Source: Pedosphaera parvula Ellin514
GTDB lineage: Bacteria > Verrucomicrobiota > Verrucomicrobiia > Limisphaerales > Pedosphaeraceae
Length of the DNA stretch: 64,000 bases
Direction of reading: 5' to 3'
NCBI RefSeq assembly: GCF_000172555.1
Contig: NZ_ABOX02000001.1
Location: 290,359-354,358 of the forward strand
Part shown: piece by piece, positions 28,252-38,202 of the stretch
How positions within the stretch are numbered: position 1 is the stretch's first letter
Layout: each line of letters begins with the position of its first letter
The notes under the pieces: model-generated
Told to the model about the DNA's origin: nothing
Database searches by the model: none
Seen by the model: only the letters and a program-made list of their open reading frames with translations
Made by a program: the position numbers and the translations under genes

Positions 28252-29712
28252 TCAGCTCTTTGGTTTCATCTGCGGGAAGAGGATGACGTCGCGGATGGAT
28301 TCCTGACCGAGGAGCATCATGCACAAACGGTCGATGCCCATGCCCATGCCGCCAGCGGGAGGCATGCCGTGCTCCAGGGCGATGAGGAAATCTTCATCGA
28401 GTTTTTGTTGTTCGCCGCCAGCCTGGTGTTCGAGGCGTTCGCGTTGCTCAACAGCGTCGTTTTGCTCGGAGTAAGCCGGAGCGATTTCCTGGCCGTTGAT
28501 GCAGCACTCAAAGACTTCGACGGATGTTGGGTCTTCAGGTGAGAGCTTGGCGAGGGGAACGAGTTCCTTGGGCAGGTGCGTAACGAAGGTGGGATTGATG
28601 AGCGTCGGCTCAATCAGTTTTTCAAACACGGCCCCGGTGACTTCGAAATCTTCATATCCAGCAGCGATGTCGCCACCGAGCTTGAGGTCTTCGATCGCGC
28701 GACGACGGCGTTCTGCAGGCGAAACATCGAACCAATCCTGGCCGGCTTTTTCACGAACGAGGTCTTTATACTTTGCACGACGCCAGTTGGGGGTAAGGTC
28801 GATGGTCTTGGTGACTTTGCCTTCGGCGTCCTTGTGCTCGATGACGAGCGTGCCGAGGACGCTCTCGGCGACGTGGACAATCATCGATTGGACGAGTTCC
28901 ATCATGGTCTCGTAATCGCCGTACGCCTGGTAGGCCTCGAGCATGGTGAACTCGGGATTGTGTTTGCGGGAGAGACCTTCGTTGCGGAAGTTCTTGCCGA
29001 TTTCAAACATCTTATCGATGCCCCCGACGAGGAGACGCTTGTGGTAGAGCTCAATGGCGATGCGGAGGTAGAAATTGCAGCCAAGCGCGTTGTGATGCGT
29101 GACGAACGGCGCGGCGGCGGCACCACCGGGAATGTTTTGCATCATGGGCGTCTCGACTTCGACGTAGCCGCGCGAGTGGAAAAAGTTGCGAATCTCGCGG
29201 ACGACTGCACTACGGAGAAGGAATGTCTTCTTGACCTCGTCATTGGACATGAGATCGAGGTAGCGCTGACGGTAGCGGATTTCAGTATCGACGAGGCCGT
29301 GCCATTTTTCAGGAGGCGGGCGGAGGGCTTTGCCGATGATCGTGAACGAAGCGAGTTTGACGGAAATTTCGCCGGTCTTGGTGGTGAACAACACACCCTT
29401 CACACCGAGGAAATCACCCATGTCGAGCAGCTTGAAAATATCAAATTGCTCATCACCGAGGGCTGCTTTTTGAGCATAGACCTGGATGCGGCCGCTTTGG
29501 TCCTTGATGTCGAAGAAGATGCTTTTGCCCATTTCGCGGTAGGCGGTGATGCGGCCGGCGAGGGCGACCTCGCGGTTCTCGACATAGTTGGCGCGAGCCT
29601 GGGCGGCGGTTTCCGTGGGAGCAAACTTATTGGCAAACGGATTAATTCCCCGGGCCTTAAGTGCGGCCAATTTGGCCTTGCGCTGCTCGATCAATGCATT
29701 CGATTCATCCAT
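28252..29712 (-). CDS. lysS: Lysyl-tRNA synthetase, class II
   Basis: 486 residues from ATG 29712 (MDESNALIEQRK); the 22 codons upstream in frame are hydrophobic and not part of the family. An OB-fold anticodon domain (about 50-150) is followed by the class II core with motif 2 (FRNEGLSRKHNPEFTMLE, about 255-272) and motif 3 (GMGMGIDRL near residue 465). It charges tRNA-Lys with lysine. Full length and intact. Housekeeping gene; terminator downstream at 28188-28216. Confidence 0.97.
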   Translation of the reverse strand: MDESNALIEQRKAKLAALKARGINPFANKFAPTETAAQARANYVENREVALAGRITAYREMGKSIFFDIKDQSGRIQVYAQKAALGDEQFDIFKLLDMGDFLGVKGVLFTTKTGEISVKLASFTIIGKALRPPPEKWHGLVDTEIRYRQRYLDLMSNDEVKKTFLLRSAVVREIRNFFHSRGYVEVETPMMQNIPGGAAAAPFVTHHNALGCNFYLRIAIELYHKRLLVGGIDKMFEIGKNFRNEGLSRKHNPEFTMLEAYQAYGDYETMMELVQSMIVHVAESVLGTLVIEHKDAEGKVTKTIDLTPNWRRAKYKDLVREKAGQDWFDVSPAERRRRAIEDLKLGGDIAAGYEDFEVTGAVFEKLIEPTLINPTFVTHLPKELVPLAKLSPEDPTSVEVFECCINGQEIAPAYSEQNDAVEQRERLEHQAGGEQQKLDEDFLIALEHGMPPAGGMGMGIDRLCMMLLGQESIRDVILFPQMKPKS

Positions 29713-29815
29713 ACAAATAATGTAGGCACAGATGAAACATGCTGGAAGGGCAATTGGGAAGGGGAAAAGAAGGGCCAAAGCTGCAAATTTGAAGGCTCAG
29801 AGCCCGCAAACAATA

Positions 29816-31273
29816 CTAGGGAGTGACTGCCTGGATTTCGCCCGATTGATCCCAATCGTCACTGAGACTTATGGTGCCGCCGCCGAGTTTCCATTCGTTA
29901 CCGACCCGGACCATGGGTTGAACCAGCAGTGGAGGTTGTTGGTCTGTGCTGTTTGGAATCGGATCGGCATCCAGGTGAACTTTTAATTCCACATGATCTG
30001 CGTCGAGCACTTTGCGGCTCAGAATCTGCGTGCCCTTGATTAAAGGTGCCATAATTTTTTGTCCGGATTCAAATTGCTTGCGCCCTTTCGGATCTTTAAG
30101 TTCTTGTTCAAGCAGTTCAGGCGCAAGGGCCTTACTCACATCTTCGTAGGTTCCTTTTAGCATGGCCCAATTCATGGACTGAAATGCTGCTTCCGGGGTC
30201 GCATAACCAGCGAAGGCCAGTTCGGCTGTGGTTATATAGCGTCCACTGCCCGGAATTGGAGATGCAAGCTGGCTGGTAATATTGGTGGCGAGTTTGGCTT
30301 GCTGTGTGGCGGTTTGCTTCTCGGCATCACGTTGGTGGCGGAGTTGGGCAATCTCGTTTCTGAGACGCGGCAGGTCTTTGTTCTCTTTGCGCAGACGGTC
30401 AAGTTCCTGAGTTTTTGCCTGCAAGGAAGCGAGCGAGGTGTCGTTGGCGGACTTTAATTTGTCATGCTCGGCAGCGAGCGTTTGGTTTTCGGCACGCAGG
30501 TGATCGAGATGTCGTTCTTGCGCGAAATAGGTGCTGGTAGCGGCAATAACGGCGGCACTAATGATGGCGGTAACGGATTTGGCATTGATCCAGTTCATAA
30601 CGGTAAGCGCGGAGTTGGTGACGATGGTGGTTGAAGTAACGATGGTTTTGGCAAGTGCGGCAGTTGTGATGGCAACCGTGAGTCCAACCGGGACGGCAGA
30701 CGTAGTGCTGGCAGTTAGGATGGCCGCAAGGCTAACAGAGGTGACGGCGATACCTTTGCGATTGAAAATGGTGCGAAGTTTTTCCAGCGCACGATTCACG
30801 CGCATGCGGGCGGCATCTTCGCTAATGCCAAATTCCTGGCCGACTTCGCGGAGGCTGCGATCTTCAAAGTAGCGGAGAACGAGGGTGTCGCGATCGTCAG
30901 GCTCCAATTCCGACATGGCAGGTTCGAGGTGTTCCTTGATGTGACCCGCATCAGAGTCGGAATCGAGAGCTTGCATGGTTACAGCAGTTTCTTCGCGCAG
31001 GCGGCGACGTTGTTCAGACCGAACCGTGTGCATGGCAAGGTTGCGAGTGGTGTTGTAAAGCCAGCCAGCAATAACCTGGGGTGGGTGAATGGATTCAGCT
31101 TTTTGGGCGAAGGTGGTGAAAACGTTTTGAGCGACCTCTTCGGCGAGGTGTGAATCGCGGACCATGCGTTGCGCGCATGAGAAAACCATGACGAGGTGCT
31201 TTTCCACAAGCTGGCGGAAAGCATCTTGCGAGTGGCATCGGGCGTATTGACGCAAGAGGTCATGGTCATCCAT
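29816..31273 (-). CDS. ECF-type sigma-70 factor fused to a membrane segment, coiled coil and C-terminal domain
   Basis: 485 residues. Residues of about 1-180 are an ECF-like sigma factor: region 2 (AFRQLVEKHLVMVFSCAQRM, then LAEEVAQNVF) and region 4 (LVLRYFEDRSLREVGQEFGI, SEDAARMRVNRALEKLR). Then come hydrophobic stretches at about 175-255, a coiled coil at about 255-330 (LRAENQTLAAEHDKL), and a soluble C-terminal domain of about 150 residues. ECF factors usually stop near residue 190, so the tail probably makes the factor membrane-bound and regulated in cis. No anti-sigma gene is adjacent. Verrucomicrobial genomes are rich in this design. Confidence 0.9.
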   Translation of the reverse strand: MDDHDLLRQYARCHSQDAFRQLVEKHLVMVFSCAQRMVRDSHLAEEVAQNVFTTFAQKAESIHPPQVIAGWLYNTTRNLAMHTVRSEQRRRLREETAVTMQALDSDSDAGHIKEHLEPAMSELEPDDRDTLVLRYFEDRSLREVGQEFGISEDAARMRVNRALEKLRTIFNRKGIAVTSVSLAAILTASTTSAVPVGLTVAITTAALAKTIVTSTTIVTNSALTVMNWINAKSVTAIISAAVIAATSTYFAQERHLDHLRAENQTLAAEHDKLKSANDTSLASLQAKTQELDRLRKENKDLPRLRNEIAQLRHQRDAEKQTATQQAKLATNITSQLASPIPGSGRYITTAELAFAGYATPEAAFQSMNWAMLKGTYEDVSKALAPELLEQELKDPKGRKQFESGQKIMAPLIKGTQILSRKVLDADHVELKVHLDADPIPNSTDQQPPLLVQPMVRVGNEWKLGGGTISLSDDWDQSGEIQAVTP

Positions 31274-31470
31274 AGCAATATTTAACTAGAAGTTCCCGCT
31301 GAAGGACAGAAGCGAACAGATCGGTGAAAAATTTCCAATCAGGGGCGAGTCCTGGGCAGGCGTCAACCCTGGATTGGCCGGTGATGGCACGACACATTGA
31401 TGAAACGGCAAGCTATCCCCGTATCGCTTCGGTATAAGATTAACAGATTAACATCAGGCGTCAGTGCCGC

Positions 31471-32961
31471 TCAATCGTTGCTTAGCAGGTATATCTGAAA
31501 GCGGGTCATGTTTCGGCCCTTGTATTGGCTCCAGAAATCATCGACCAATTGCCGGCTTTTGAATTGTTGCGTGAGCGGAAGGAGGAGGTTATTCGGACCA
31601 TCCATCGGGTCACTGAGGACGAACAATGCGCGGGTGTCGGGAGCGAGGTGGTAATCCCCCCAGAGTTTGAATTGCGGATGCCAACCAGATGGCAGATAGA
31701 CAGTGGGATGGCCCGGGAGATAAAACTGAGCCATGCTGGCTTGTGAATAATGGTTGGCGATCAGCAGATTGGCGTTGTATTTCGTGCGGGCCTGTTCAAT
31801 GTGCGCGGCATAATCAGGCCAGCCTTGTGAGCGCCGCATTATACGATTGATGACCGGGTGAATTGGAGGGAGGAAGACTGCGGCGTGTAATAAGATGGTC
31901 ATTACGAGGGCAATTGACAGTGCTGCATAGACGGCGCAGCGCCAAGCGGGCCTGCGTTGCACCAAGTCCTGCCAAAATACCACGAGCAAAATCATGGCAG
32001 TGATGAGGGCAGGCGCGGGCCAGTTGGGTTTGCCGGCACTGTTCAAACTGAAGAAAAGGAAGATGCCATAGAGTGGCACAAACTGACAGAGGAGAAACTG
32101 GACACGGGTGTCGCTGTAACGTGAGACGAGCAAACCAACAGCAGCGACGGCGATGCCAATTGCGATGAGCGGTGAGATCACGCCTATTTGCTCGGTGAGG
32201 AAGCGAAACAATTGAGCGGGATGAATGTGGAAGGAACTTTCGACGCCGCTGCGTGAATGAAGTGCCTGCGCCTGAAGCCAACCCACCTGGTAATTCCAAT
32301 AAATAATGGGCAACGAACAGAGCCCAAAGGCGATGACCATGGCGATGCTTTGCCGACTGAAGAAATACTTCCGGTGCGGTGGGGACCAAAGGAGGAACAG
32401 CGCGACGCAGCCGAGTTGGACGCCGTTGGTGAACTTGGCAAGAAATCCGACGCCGATGATCACTCCCAAGCCGATCCAATGTCGCACTTTGCCGGTTTCG
32501 AGGGCCGTCCAGAACACGTTTGCCGCCCAAGCCCAGCAGAGGACGCTTGGGGCATCGATGGTCATGATGATCGATCCGACCGTAAAGAGCGGGATGACCA
32601 TTGCAACCAGCAAACACCAGAGCGCGGTGCGATCTCCGTAGAGCCGACGCGCGAGGCGGAATATCTGCCAACCGGTGGCAGCATTCAGTAGCACGCCGAT
32701 CCAACGAATGCCGAATGGAGTATCACCGAACACCGAGGTTCCAGCGGCTATGAGCCATGCAATTACCGGCCCCTTGTCGGTATAAGAGGCCGCCAGGTGC
32801 TTTGACCAGAGCCAATAGTACGTCTCATCAGGCAGCAATCCCAGTTTCGTCGCGTACCAGAGTCGAAGCAGTGTTACCACGGCCAGGCACATCAGAGCGA
32901 TGACGGGGGCGTTGAAACGGGTCGATGAGATGGGAGTCGGGGCGGTCTGTGAATTGGTCAC
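31471..32961 (-). CDS. Glycosyltransferase family 39 (ArnT/PMT-like) membrane protein
   Basis: 496 residues with about ten or more membrane helices. The first external loop carries LLPDETYYWLWSKHLAASY (about residues 36-54), whose Asp-Glu is the expected catalytic or metal site of GT39 enzymes that use lipid-linked sugars. The start overlaps the stop of the GT2 gene upstream (ATGA), so the two are translationally coupled. The GT2 enzyme probably makes the polyprenyl-phosphate sugar that this protein transfers to an acceptor on the periplasmic side. Acceptor unknown. Confidence 0.9.
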   Translation of the reverse strand: MTNSQTAPTPISSTRFNAPVIALMCLAVVTLLRLWYATKLGLLPDETYYWLWSKHLAASYTDKGPVIAWLIAAGTSVFGDTPFGIRWIGVLLNAATGWQIFRLARRLYGDRTALWCLLVAMVIPLFTVGSIIMTIDAPSVLCWAWAANVFWTALETGKVRHWIGLGVIIGVGFLAKFTNGVQLGCVALFLLWSPPHRKYFFSRQSIAMVIAFGLCSLPIIYWNYQVGWLQAQALHSRSGVESSFHIHPAQLFRFLTEQIGVISPLIAIGIAVAAVGLLVSRYSDTRVQFLLCQFVPLYGIFLFFSLNSAGKPNWPAPALITAMILLVVFWQDLVQRRPAWRCAVYAALSIALVMTILLHAAVFLPPIHPVINRIMRRSQGWPDYAAHIEQARTKYNANLLIANHYSQASMAQFYLPGHPTVYLPSGWHPQFKLWGDYHLAPDTRALFVLSDPMDGPNNLLLPLTQQFKSRQLVDDFWSQYKGRNMTRFQIYLLSND

Positions 32962-33968
32962 GGGGGCGTAAGAGGTGTTTGGTTCCGGTTTGGGGTAGTC
33001 GTTGTATTCCCTTCCTGAGCGGCACGCCGGATTTCCTGAACGACATAGAGTGGGCGGTTCTTCACCTGCTCATAAACCCTGCCCAGGTATTCGCCAAAGA
33101 CGCCGAGGAGCAGTAGTTGGATGGTGCCGAAGATGGTTATGGCGGACATGATCGAAGTCCAACCGGGTACCAATTCCGTGCCGACCACGAGGTGCTTGAT
33201 AAAGGCGTAAAGAATATAGCCGACAAAGACAGCAAAGAGCATCAGCGAAACCGCGTAGGCCAGCCGCAATGGCGCCTGGGACATGGAGGCAATGCCGTCA
33301 ATCGCCAGCCGCATCATTTTGTGCCAGGGATAATGGGTCTCGCCACCAGTCCGGTCAGCGCGGTCATAGAAAATCTGGGTTTGCGGAAAACCGATCCATG
33401 GCACGAGGCCGCGCAGGAAACGATGCGACTCGCGCAATTTCATGAGCTCCATCAGGGAGCGGCGGCTCATTAACCGAAAGTCGCCAGTGTTGCGGGGAAT
33501 CGGCACGCCGCTAAGTTTTTCAATGGCGTAGTAGAAGAATTTCGCACTGACGCGTTTGCCCCAGGGTTCAGTGCCACGGGTCGCGCGGGTGGCATAGACC
33601 ACATCGTAGCCCTGACGGTGGGCGGCGAGCATTTCCAAGATCACATCGGGCGGGTCCTGGAGATCGGCATCCATGGAGACGATAACTGAACCACGGGCGG
33701 TTTCCAGACCAGCGGCCAGCGCCACTTGATGTCCGAAGTTACGGGAGAATCTCACCCCTATGTAGGCAGGATCGCGCTGGCATTGGGCGGAGATCAAATT
33801 CCAGCTTGAGTCCTTGCTACCGTCATCCACCAGAACGATTTCCAACGGTCCTTCGCCGCGCAGAGTGCCGGCGCGGACGCGGCCCAGTTCCTGAAAAAGC
33901 TTGGGCAGCATCTCCGCCTCGTTGAAAACGGGGATTACAATCGAGAGCGCGACCTGTTCACTAGACAC
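32958..33968 (-). CDS. GtrB/DPM1-type family 2 glycosyltransferase
   Basis: 336 residues. A GT-A domain shows VIPVFNEAEML, VLVDDGSKDSS and the DXD-type SMDADLQDPP (about residues 97-106). Two C-terminal membrane helices (about 240-262 and 275-297) are typical of GtrB-like enzymes that attach a nucleotide sugar to polyprenyl phosphate. It is the first gene of a two-gene operon with the GT39 protein. Confidence 0.95.
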   Translation of the reverse strand: MSSEQVALSIVIPVFNEAEMLPKLFQELGRVRAGTLRGEGPLEIVLVDDGSKDSSWNLISAQCQRDPAYIGVRFSRNFGHQVALAAGLETARGSVIVSMDADLQDPPDVILEMLAAHRQGYDVVYATRATRGTEPWGKRVSAKFFYYAIEKLSGVPIPRNTGDFRLMSRRSLMELMKLRESHRFLRGLVPWIGFPQTQIFYDRADRTGGETHYPWHKMMRLAIDGIASMSQAPLRLAYAVSLMLFAVFVGYILYAFIKHLVVGTELVPGWTSIMSAITIFGTIQLLLLGVFGEYLGRVYEQVKNRPLYVVQEIRRAAQEGNTTTTPNRNQTPLTPP

Positions 33969-34210
33969 ATGGTGAAGCTCTCAGAAGTCGAAGCACAGAG
34001 CAATTCAAAAGCGTAACTTATTGAGAGGTTAACCAGAGTATTTTGGTGAAATAGATAAAAAAATAGAGCGCCAGCGCAAATTGACGGATAAGGATGCATA
34101 GGAACTTAGATGAGAAGCCATGAGTGCCAATGTCAGAGTGAGGTGCTTGTGCGCCTTTCCAAATAACAACTCATCCGAAATGAATCCTGGCGATCCCGGT
34201 AACAGGTCGC

Positions 34211-37200
34211 CTAGTTGCTCGTTAGGATTCTATAGAAACGTTGGCCGGCAGCTGTGGCAGTATCGGTAGCTGACGCCTGGTTGCCGCTAATGGCGATACT
34301 ACCATTGTAATCCTTCCAATCGGCGTCGCTTAAGCTGTCCTTGTATTGCACGCGGTAGGCCTTGCCCGGAGCAACCGTCCAGAACAACGTAGGTGAGGCG
34401 CCGAAAACAAGCTGGCCATGGAAAAAGGAATTTGGGTTGCCGGGATCCGTGCCAGTCTGGAATTCGAAGAGATCGGTGGCGCCATCGCCGTCAAAGTCAC
34501 CCGTGCCATCGCGGGCGAGGGTGCCGAAGTGTTGCATTTCCCAAACATCGTCCATGCCGTCGCCATCGGTATCGGTGAAGGTTGATACACCAAGGTTCAG
34601 GGCAAAGATATCTTCACTTAGATTGTAGTCCTGAGTGGTGAGGTCGGAGGCCCAGCTTTGAAAGAAGAGAGTTTGACCATCGGGACTAAAGACAGGGTAA
34701 AGAGAGCGATTGTTGGCGGTGCTGTTCCCTGTCTGGCTGAGGCTCACGAGGGTGGTGGAACCACCGAAAGAGTCGTAGAGAAAGAGGTCTGGGTAGCCGT
34801 TAGAATCCCCCGGGACGAGATTATTGGCCGAACTGCGATAAGCGATGAAGCGCCCGTCAGGACTGAGTGCGGGAGAGTCAGAATTGCCATTGGCGGCGAG
34901 AGAGGAACTGAAGTCCCGAGAAACCAAAATATTGGTGCCGGTCACGAAATCGTAGAGGTATATCTGGCTTTTGCCGACAGCGGGAGCTGTATAAACCAGA
35001 TAGCGGCCGTCACTGCTAAACTGAAGTTTGGAGACAGAGGTTGCCGAAGCTGTGTTGATGTTCTTGTTGGTTTTGGCAACAACATCAGCAATATAGATGT
35101 AGGAGGTGAGCGATAAGAAATAGGAAAACGCAATGTGGTGTCCATCCGGGCTTATGGCAACGCCAGTTGTTGTTCCAGTGGCCGAGGCAGTGAAGACATT
35201 CGTATGACCTTGTCCAGACCACACCAGGACAGTGCTTCCCGCTCCGAAGGTCACAAAGCGGCCGTCAGGCGTCATGGCAGTTTTGCTCACGCCAGCAGTG
35301 GTCACTGCATAGGTTTTATTTGCTTGCCGGTCGCGAAAGAAGAGATTCTCGGTGCCGCTGGAATAAGGGCCAGGGGCCAGGTTGCTGGCCTTGCTGCGGA
35401 ACAAGACATACTGGCCATCGGCGCTGATAATTGGTGCGGAGGAATCGCCATTACCGGAGGGGAGGCCATTGGTGCCAATGCTGATCAGAGATGTTGAGCC
35501 CGTGACGAGGTCACGGACGAAAACATCACTGAATTTATTGGTGTCGCCGGACACGAGATTGGTGGCAGTGCTTGAGAAGGCGACATAGCGGCCATCGGCG
35601 GAGATGGAGGGTTCAGTGGAGAGGCCGTTTGCACCCGCCCCCCCAACGGCCACACTCACGAGAACATTGGTTCCAGAGATGCGGTCGTGGATGAATACAT
35701 CCCGAAAACCATTGGTATCATTCGGAACGAGGTTGCTGGCTTCGCTGTAAAAGGCGACGTAACGGCCGTTGGTACTGATGGGGTAGCCGGACAGACTGCT
35801 TGGGCCATTGGCTGAGAGAGCAGGCAGGGAAGGGAGGATGGAGGATGTGAGTTCGGTGATCTGGGAAGTGGTATCACGCACGAAAACGTCATAGGCGGCA
35901 TTATTATCGTTTGAGACAAGATTTGGAGACGAGGTGTCGAAAGCAACGAAACGGCCGTCATCGCTAATCCGGGGAAGCGTCGCAAATGGAACGAATGCCC
36001 CAAGACCCGTCTGTTTGACATCGAGGAGGGTGGTGGTGGATGACTGAAGGTTGCGCAGGTAAATGTGACCAAGACCATCGAGAGAATCTGGAGTCAAATT
36101 GGAGCTGATGAACGCAACGAATTGGCCGGAAGGAGTGATGGCCGGCCAGGAGGCAGCAGAACTCACGGAATGGCTCTGGTCAGCGCTGACCAGGATGTTG
36201 GTACCGAGTTGCGCATCCCAAACATAGACAGCCGTATTGGTGGTGCCAGGAAAAAGCGTGTTTTTTGTAGCATAGGCGATGAACCGGCCGTCCGGTGTCA
36301 TCTCCAAGGTACGGTCAATTGCTTCTTCACCAAGAGCGACGCGGGCAGCATTGGTATTGATCACCAGGGTCAATCCGGTTTGCAGATTGTGGCGGAAAAT
36401 CACACCATATGAATTCCCGGCTGTGGTCAAGGGACTGGCTTCGTAGACCAGAATCGAACCATCCTGCGAAATGGTGTGGTTGTAGGAAATCGTCCGATTG
36501 GTGCCCGCGATGGATTGCATCAACTGGTGAGCGTTTGTGCTGGCAAGGGAAGTGGTCCCAGCGACCAGATCACGCACATATATTTCACCAATGTTTGTTA
36601 CTCCCGCGACCAGGTTGGTGGCGTTGCTGAAGAAGGCCACATAGCGGCCATCCGGCGTGATGTCAGGCAGTTCTGAGAAAGGGCCATAGGCCGGGCTGGC
36701 TGCTGATGCCATGGCCTTGGGAGTTGCCAATTTGGTTGTGCCGAGTTGCAGATCGCGCACGAAAATATCCGCAATATTATTGGTATCCTGTGCCGTGAGA
36801 TTATTCGCAGAACTGGCGAAAGCGACAAAATGACCATCCGGTGTCATGGCTGAGCTGCGAGAAGCACCGTTGGCGACCGTTCCATTTGTGCTGACACTGG
36901 CAAGAGTGGTTGTGGAAGTCAGCAGGTTGCGGACGAATACGTCGGAGGCATTATTGGTGTCATTGGCAACCAGGTCGCTGGCGCTACTTTCGAAGAGAAC
37001 GTATTGGCCGTTTGTGGAAATCTCGATGGCAGTGGAATCGCCATTGCCTCCAGTGCCGGCGAGATTGACGCTGATGAGAGTGGTGGTCTGGTTCAGGCGA
37101 TCGCGCAGGTAAACATTTTGGGAGAAAGTGGTCGCGACAGCGTTGTTGGTGGTAAGATTATTGGCCCGGCTGGAGAAGAGAACGTAACGACCATCAGCAC

Positions 37201-37360
37201 TGATGATTGGACTCCTGGAATCGCCACTGCCCGATGATGAAACCAGAGAGGAATCTGGAGAGGAAACGAACTGGAGCGGAAGTGCTGAGGTGGCGAGCGT
37301 AAGGAAATTAGTCAACATTAACATGCCCAAAGCGCTGGAAATGGAGGAAACATTTTTCAT
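34211..37360 (-). CDS. Secreted TolB/PD40-type propeller protein with TSP3-like and C-terminal YR module
   Basis: 1049 residues from ATG 37360 (MKNVSSISS); the frame is open to 37435. A signal peptide (to about residue 27) is followed by about 18 repeats built on the pattern ISADGRYVAFxSxAxNLVxxDTN and VFVRDLxTGxTxLVS, forming two or more beta-propellers. Then a calcium-binding type 3 segment (DTDGDGMDDVWEMQHFGT, DFDGDGATDLFEFQTGTDP) and a C-terminal module (YRVQYKDSLSDADW ... RFYRILTSN). No catalytic motif. It lies 38 bases after the prepilin-like gene, so the two probably form an operon. Confidence 0.85.
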   Translation of the reverse strand: MKNVSSISSALGMLMLTNFLTLATSALPLQFVSSPDSSLVSSSGSGDSRSPIISADGRYVLFSSRANNLTTNNAVATTFSQNVYLRDRLNQTTTLISVNLAGTGGNGDSTAIEISTNGQYVLFESSASDLVANDTNNASDVFVRNLLTSTTTLASVSTNGTVANGASRSSAMTPDGHFVAFASSANNLTAQDTNNIADIFVRDLQLGTTKLATPKAMASAASPAYGPFSELPDITPDGRYVAFFSNATNLVAGVTNIGEIYVRDLVAGTTSLASTNAHQLMQSIAGTNRTISYNHTISQDGSILVYEASPLTTAGNSYGVIFRHNLQTGLTLVINTNAARVALGEEAIDRTLEMTPDGRFIAYATKNTLFPGTTNTAVYVWDAQLGTNILVSADQSHSVSSAASWPAITPSGQFVAFISSNLTPDSLDGLGHIYLRNLQSSTTTLLDVKQTGLGAFVPFATLPRISDDGRFVAFDTSSPNLVSNDNNAAYDVFVRDTTSQITELTSSILPSLPALSANGPSSLSGYPISTNGRYVAFYSEASNLVPNDTNGFRDVFIHDRISGTNVLVSVAVGGAGANGLSTEPSISADGRYVAFSSTATNLVSGDTNKFSDVFVRDLVTGSTSLISIGTNGLPSGNGDSSAPIISADGQYVLFRSKASNLAPGPYSSGTENLFFRDRQANKTYAVTTAGVSKTAMTPDGRFVTFGAGSTVLVWSGQGHTNVFTASATGTTTGVAISPDGHHIAFSYFLSLTSYIYIADVVAKTNKNINTASATSVSKLQFSSDGRYLVYTAPAVGKSQIYLYDFVTGTNILVSRDFSSSLAANGNSDSPALSPDGRFIAYRSSANNLVPGDSNGYPDLFLYDSFGGSTTLVSLSQTGNSTANNRSLYPVFSPDGQTLFFQSWASDLTTQDYNLSEDIFALNLGVSTFTDTDGDGMDDVWEMQHFGTLARDGTGDFDGDGATDLFEFQTGTDPGNPNSFFHGQLVFGASPTLFWTVAPGKAYRVQYKDSLSDADWKDYNGSIAISGNQASATDTATAAGQRFYRILTSN

Positions 37361-37398
37361 ATGACAGCTATAAGATGTTTGGGAATTCATCACCAGAT

Positions 37399-38202
37399 TC
37401 ACGGGCACGCAGTATGTGACACAAGCCACAACCAATCAGCATTGTTCGCGGGGATAAAAATGGTGGCAGGGGTTTGGCCTTGAACTATGGGAATGACAAA
37501 ATTCGGGGTCACCCATTTGTGAATTTCTGCATGGCCATCAGCAAATGAGAAACCACAACCGCCATCAATGTAAGAAGCCGGCAGGCTTGGAAGGCTTGCA
37601 GAGCTACAATTGACCTGGAAATAGCCGTCATTGATGCTGCCGGGGTGTTCATCAGCGAAGATGAAGGCGGATTGAGGGTTGGGACAAGTCAGGTCGGCTG
37701 TTGTTTTATATTGTCTGAATCCAGCATTGTAGTTTGGCGTATTGAATGCAGCGCCCATCTGGCCGTTCATTGAATAGCTGCGCAAGCGCTGGCCGTTTGA
37801 AGATGGCACGAGGTCGGCGGGACAGCGATAAATGTTAAGATTGCTGCGAACATATGGCGCAAGCAGAGATCCGAGCAGCACGTTCACATTTGTGTTGGCC
37901 GAGGAAATTAACCAATCCTCGCTGGAACCGCCGCACCAGGTCTGGTTTGCTGCAAATCCTGCAGGAGCGTTGGGAAGCAATACGTCGTGATTGTCTTCCT
38001 TATACATCGACCAACCGATCATGAGTTGGCGCAAATTGCTGAGACATCCGGCGGCATAGCCAGAGGATTTTAGGTGCGCTTTCGCCATGGCAGGAAACCA
38101 AAGCGTCGATAGCAGAGCAATAACGGCAACAACCACCAGCAATTCCACAAGAGAAAAAGCGTGCTTGTGCCTGGATCGTGGGATGGAGACATTTTGGTTC
38201 AT
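37399..38202 (-). CDS. Type II secretion/prepilin-like protein with H-X9-DG-like motif
   Basis: 267 residues from ATG 38202 (MNQNVSIPRSRHKHA); the longer frame to 38340 is leader. A prepilin signal, AFSLVELLVVVAVIALL, has the conserved Glu at +5 of the mature form. The C-terminal FSFADGHAEIHKW is the Asp-Gly part of the processing-associated H-X9-DG motif found in planctomycete/verrucomicrobial pseudopilins. It is probably cut by prepilin peptidase and placed in a pseudopilus or the envelope. The propeller gene follows at once. Confidence 0.9.
   Translation of the reverse strand: MNQNVSIPRSRHKHAFSLVELLVVVAVIALLSTLWFPAMAKAHLKSSGYAAGCLSNLRQLMIGWSMYKEDNHDVLLPNAPAGFAANQTWCGGSSEDWLISSANTNVNVLLGSLLAPYVRSNLNIYRCPADLVPSSNGQRLRSYSMNGQMGAAFNTPNYNAGFRQYKTTADLTCPNPQSAFIFADEHPGSINDGYFQVNCSSASLPSLPASYIDGGCGFSFADGHAEIHKWVTPNFVIPIVQGQTPATIFIPANNADWLWLVSHTACP

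Noticed and set aside
28576..29826. Open plus-strand frame of 416 codons
   Set aside because: Antisense to lysS, which is intact and has all class II motifs.
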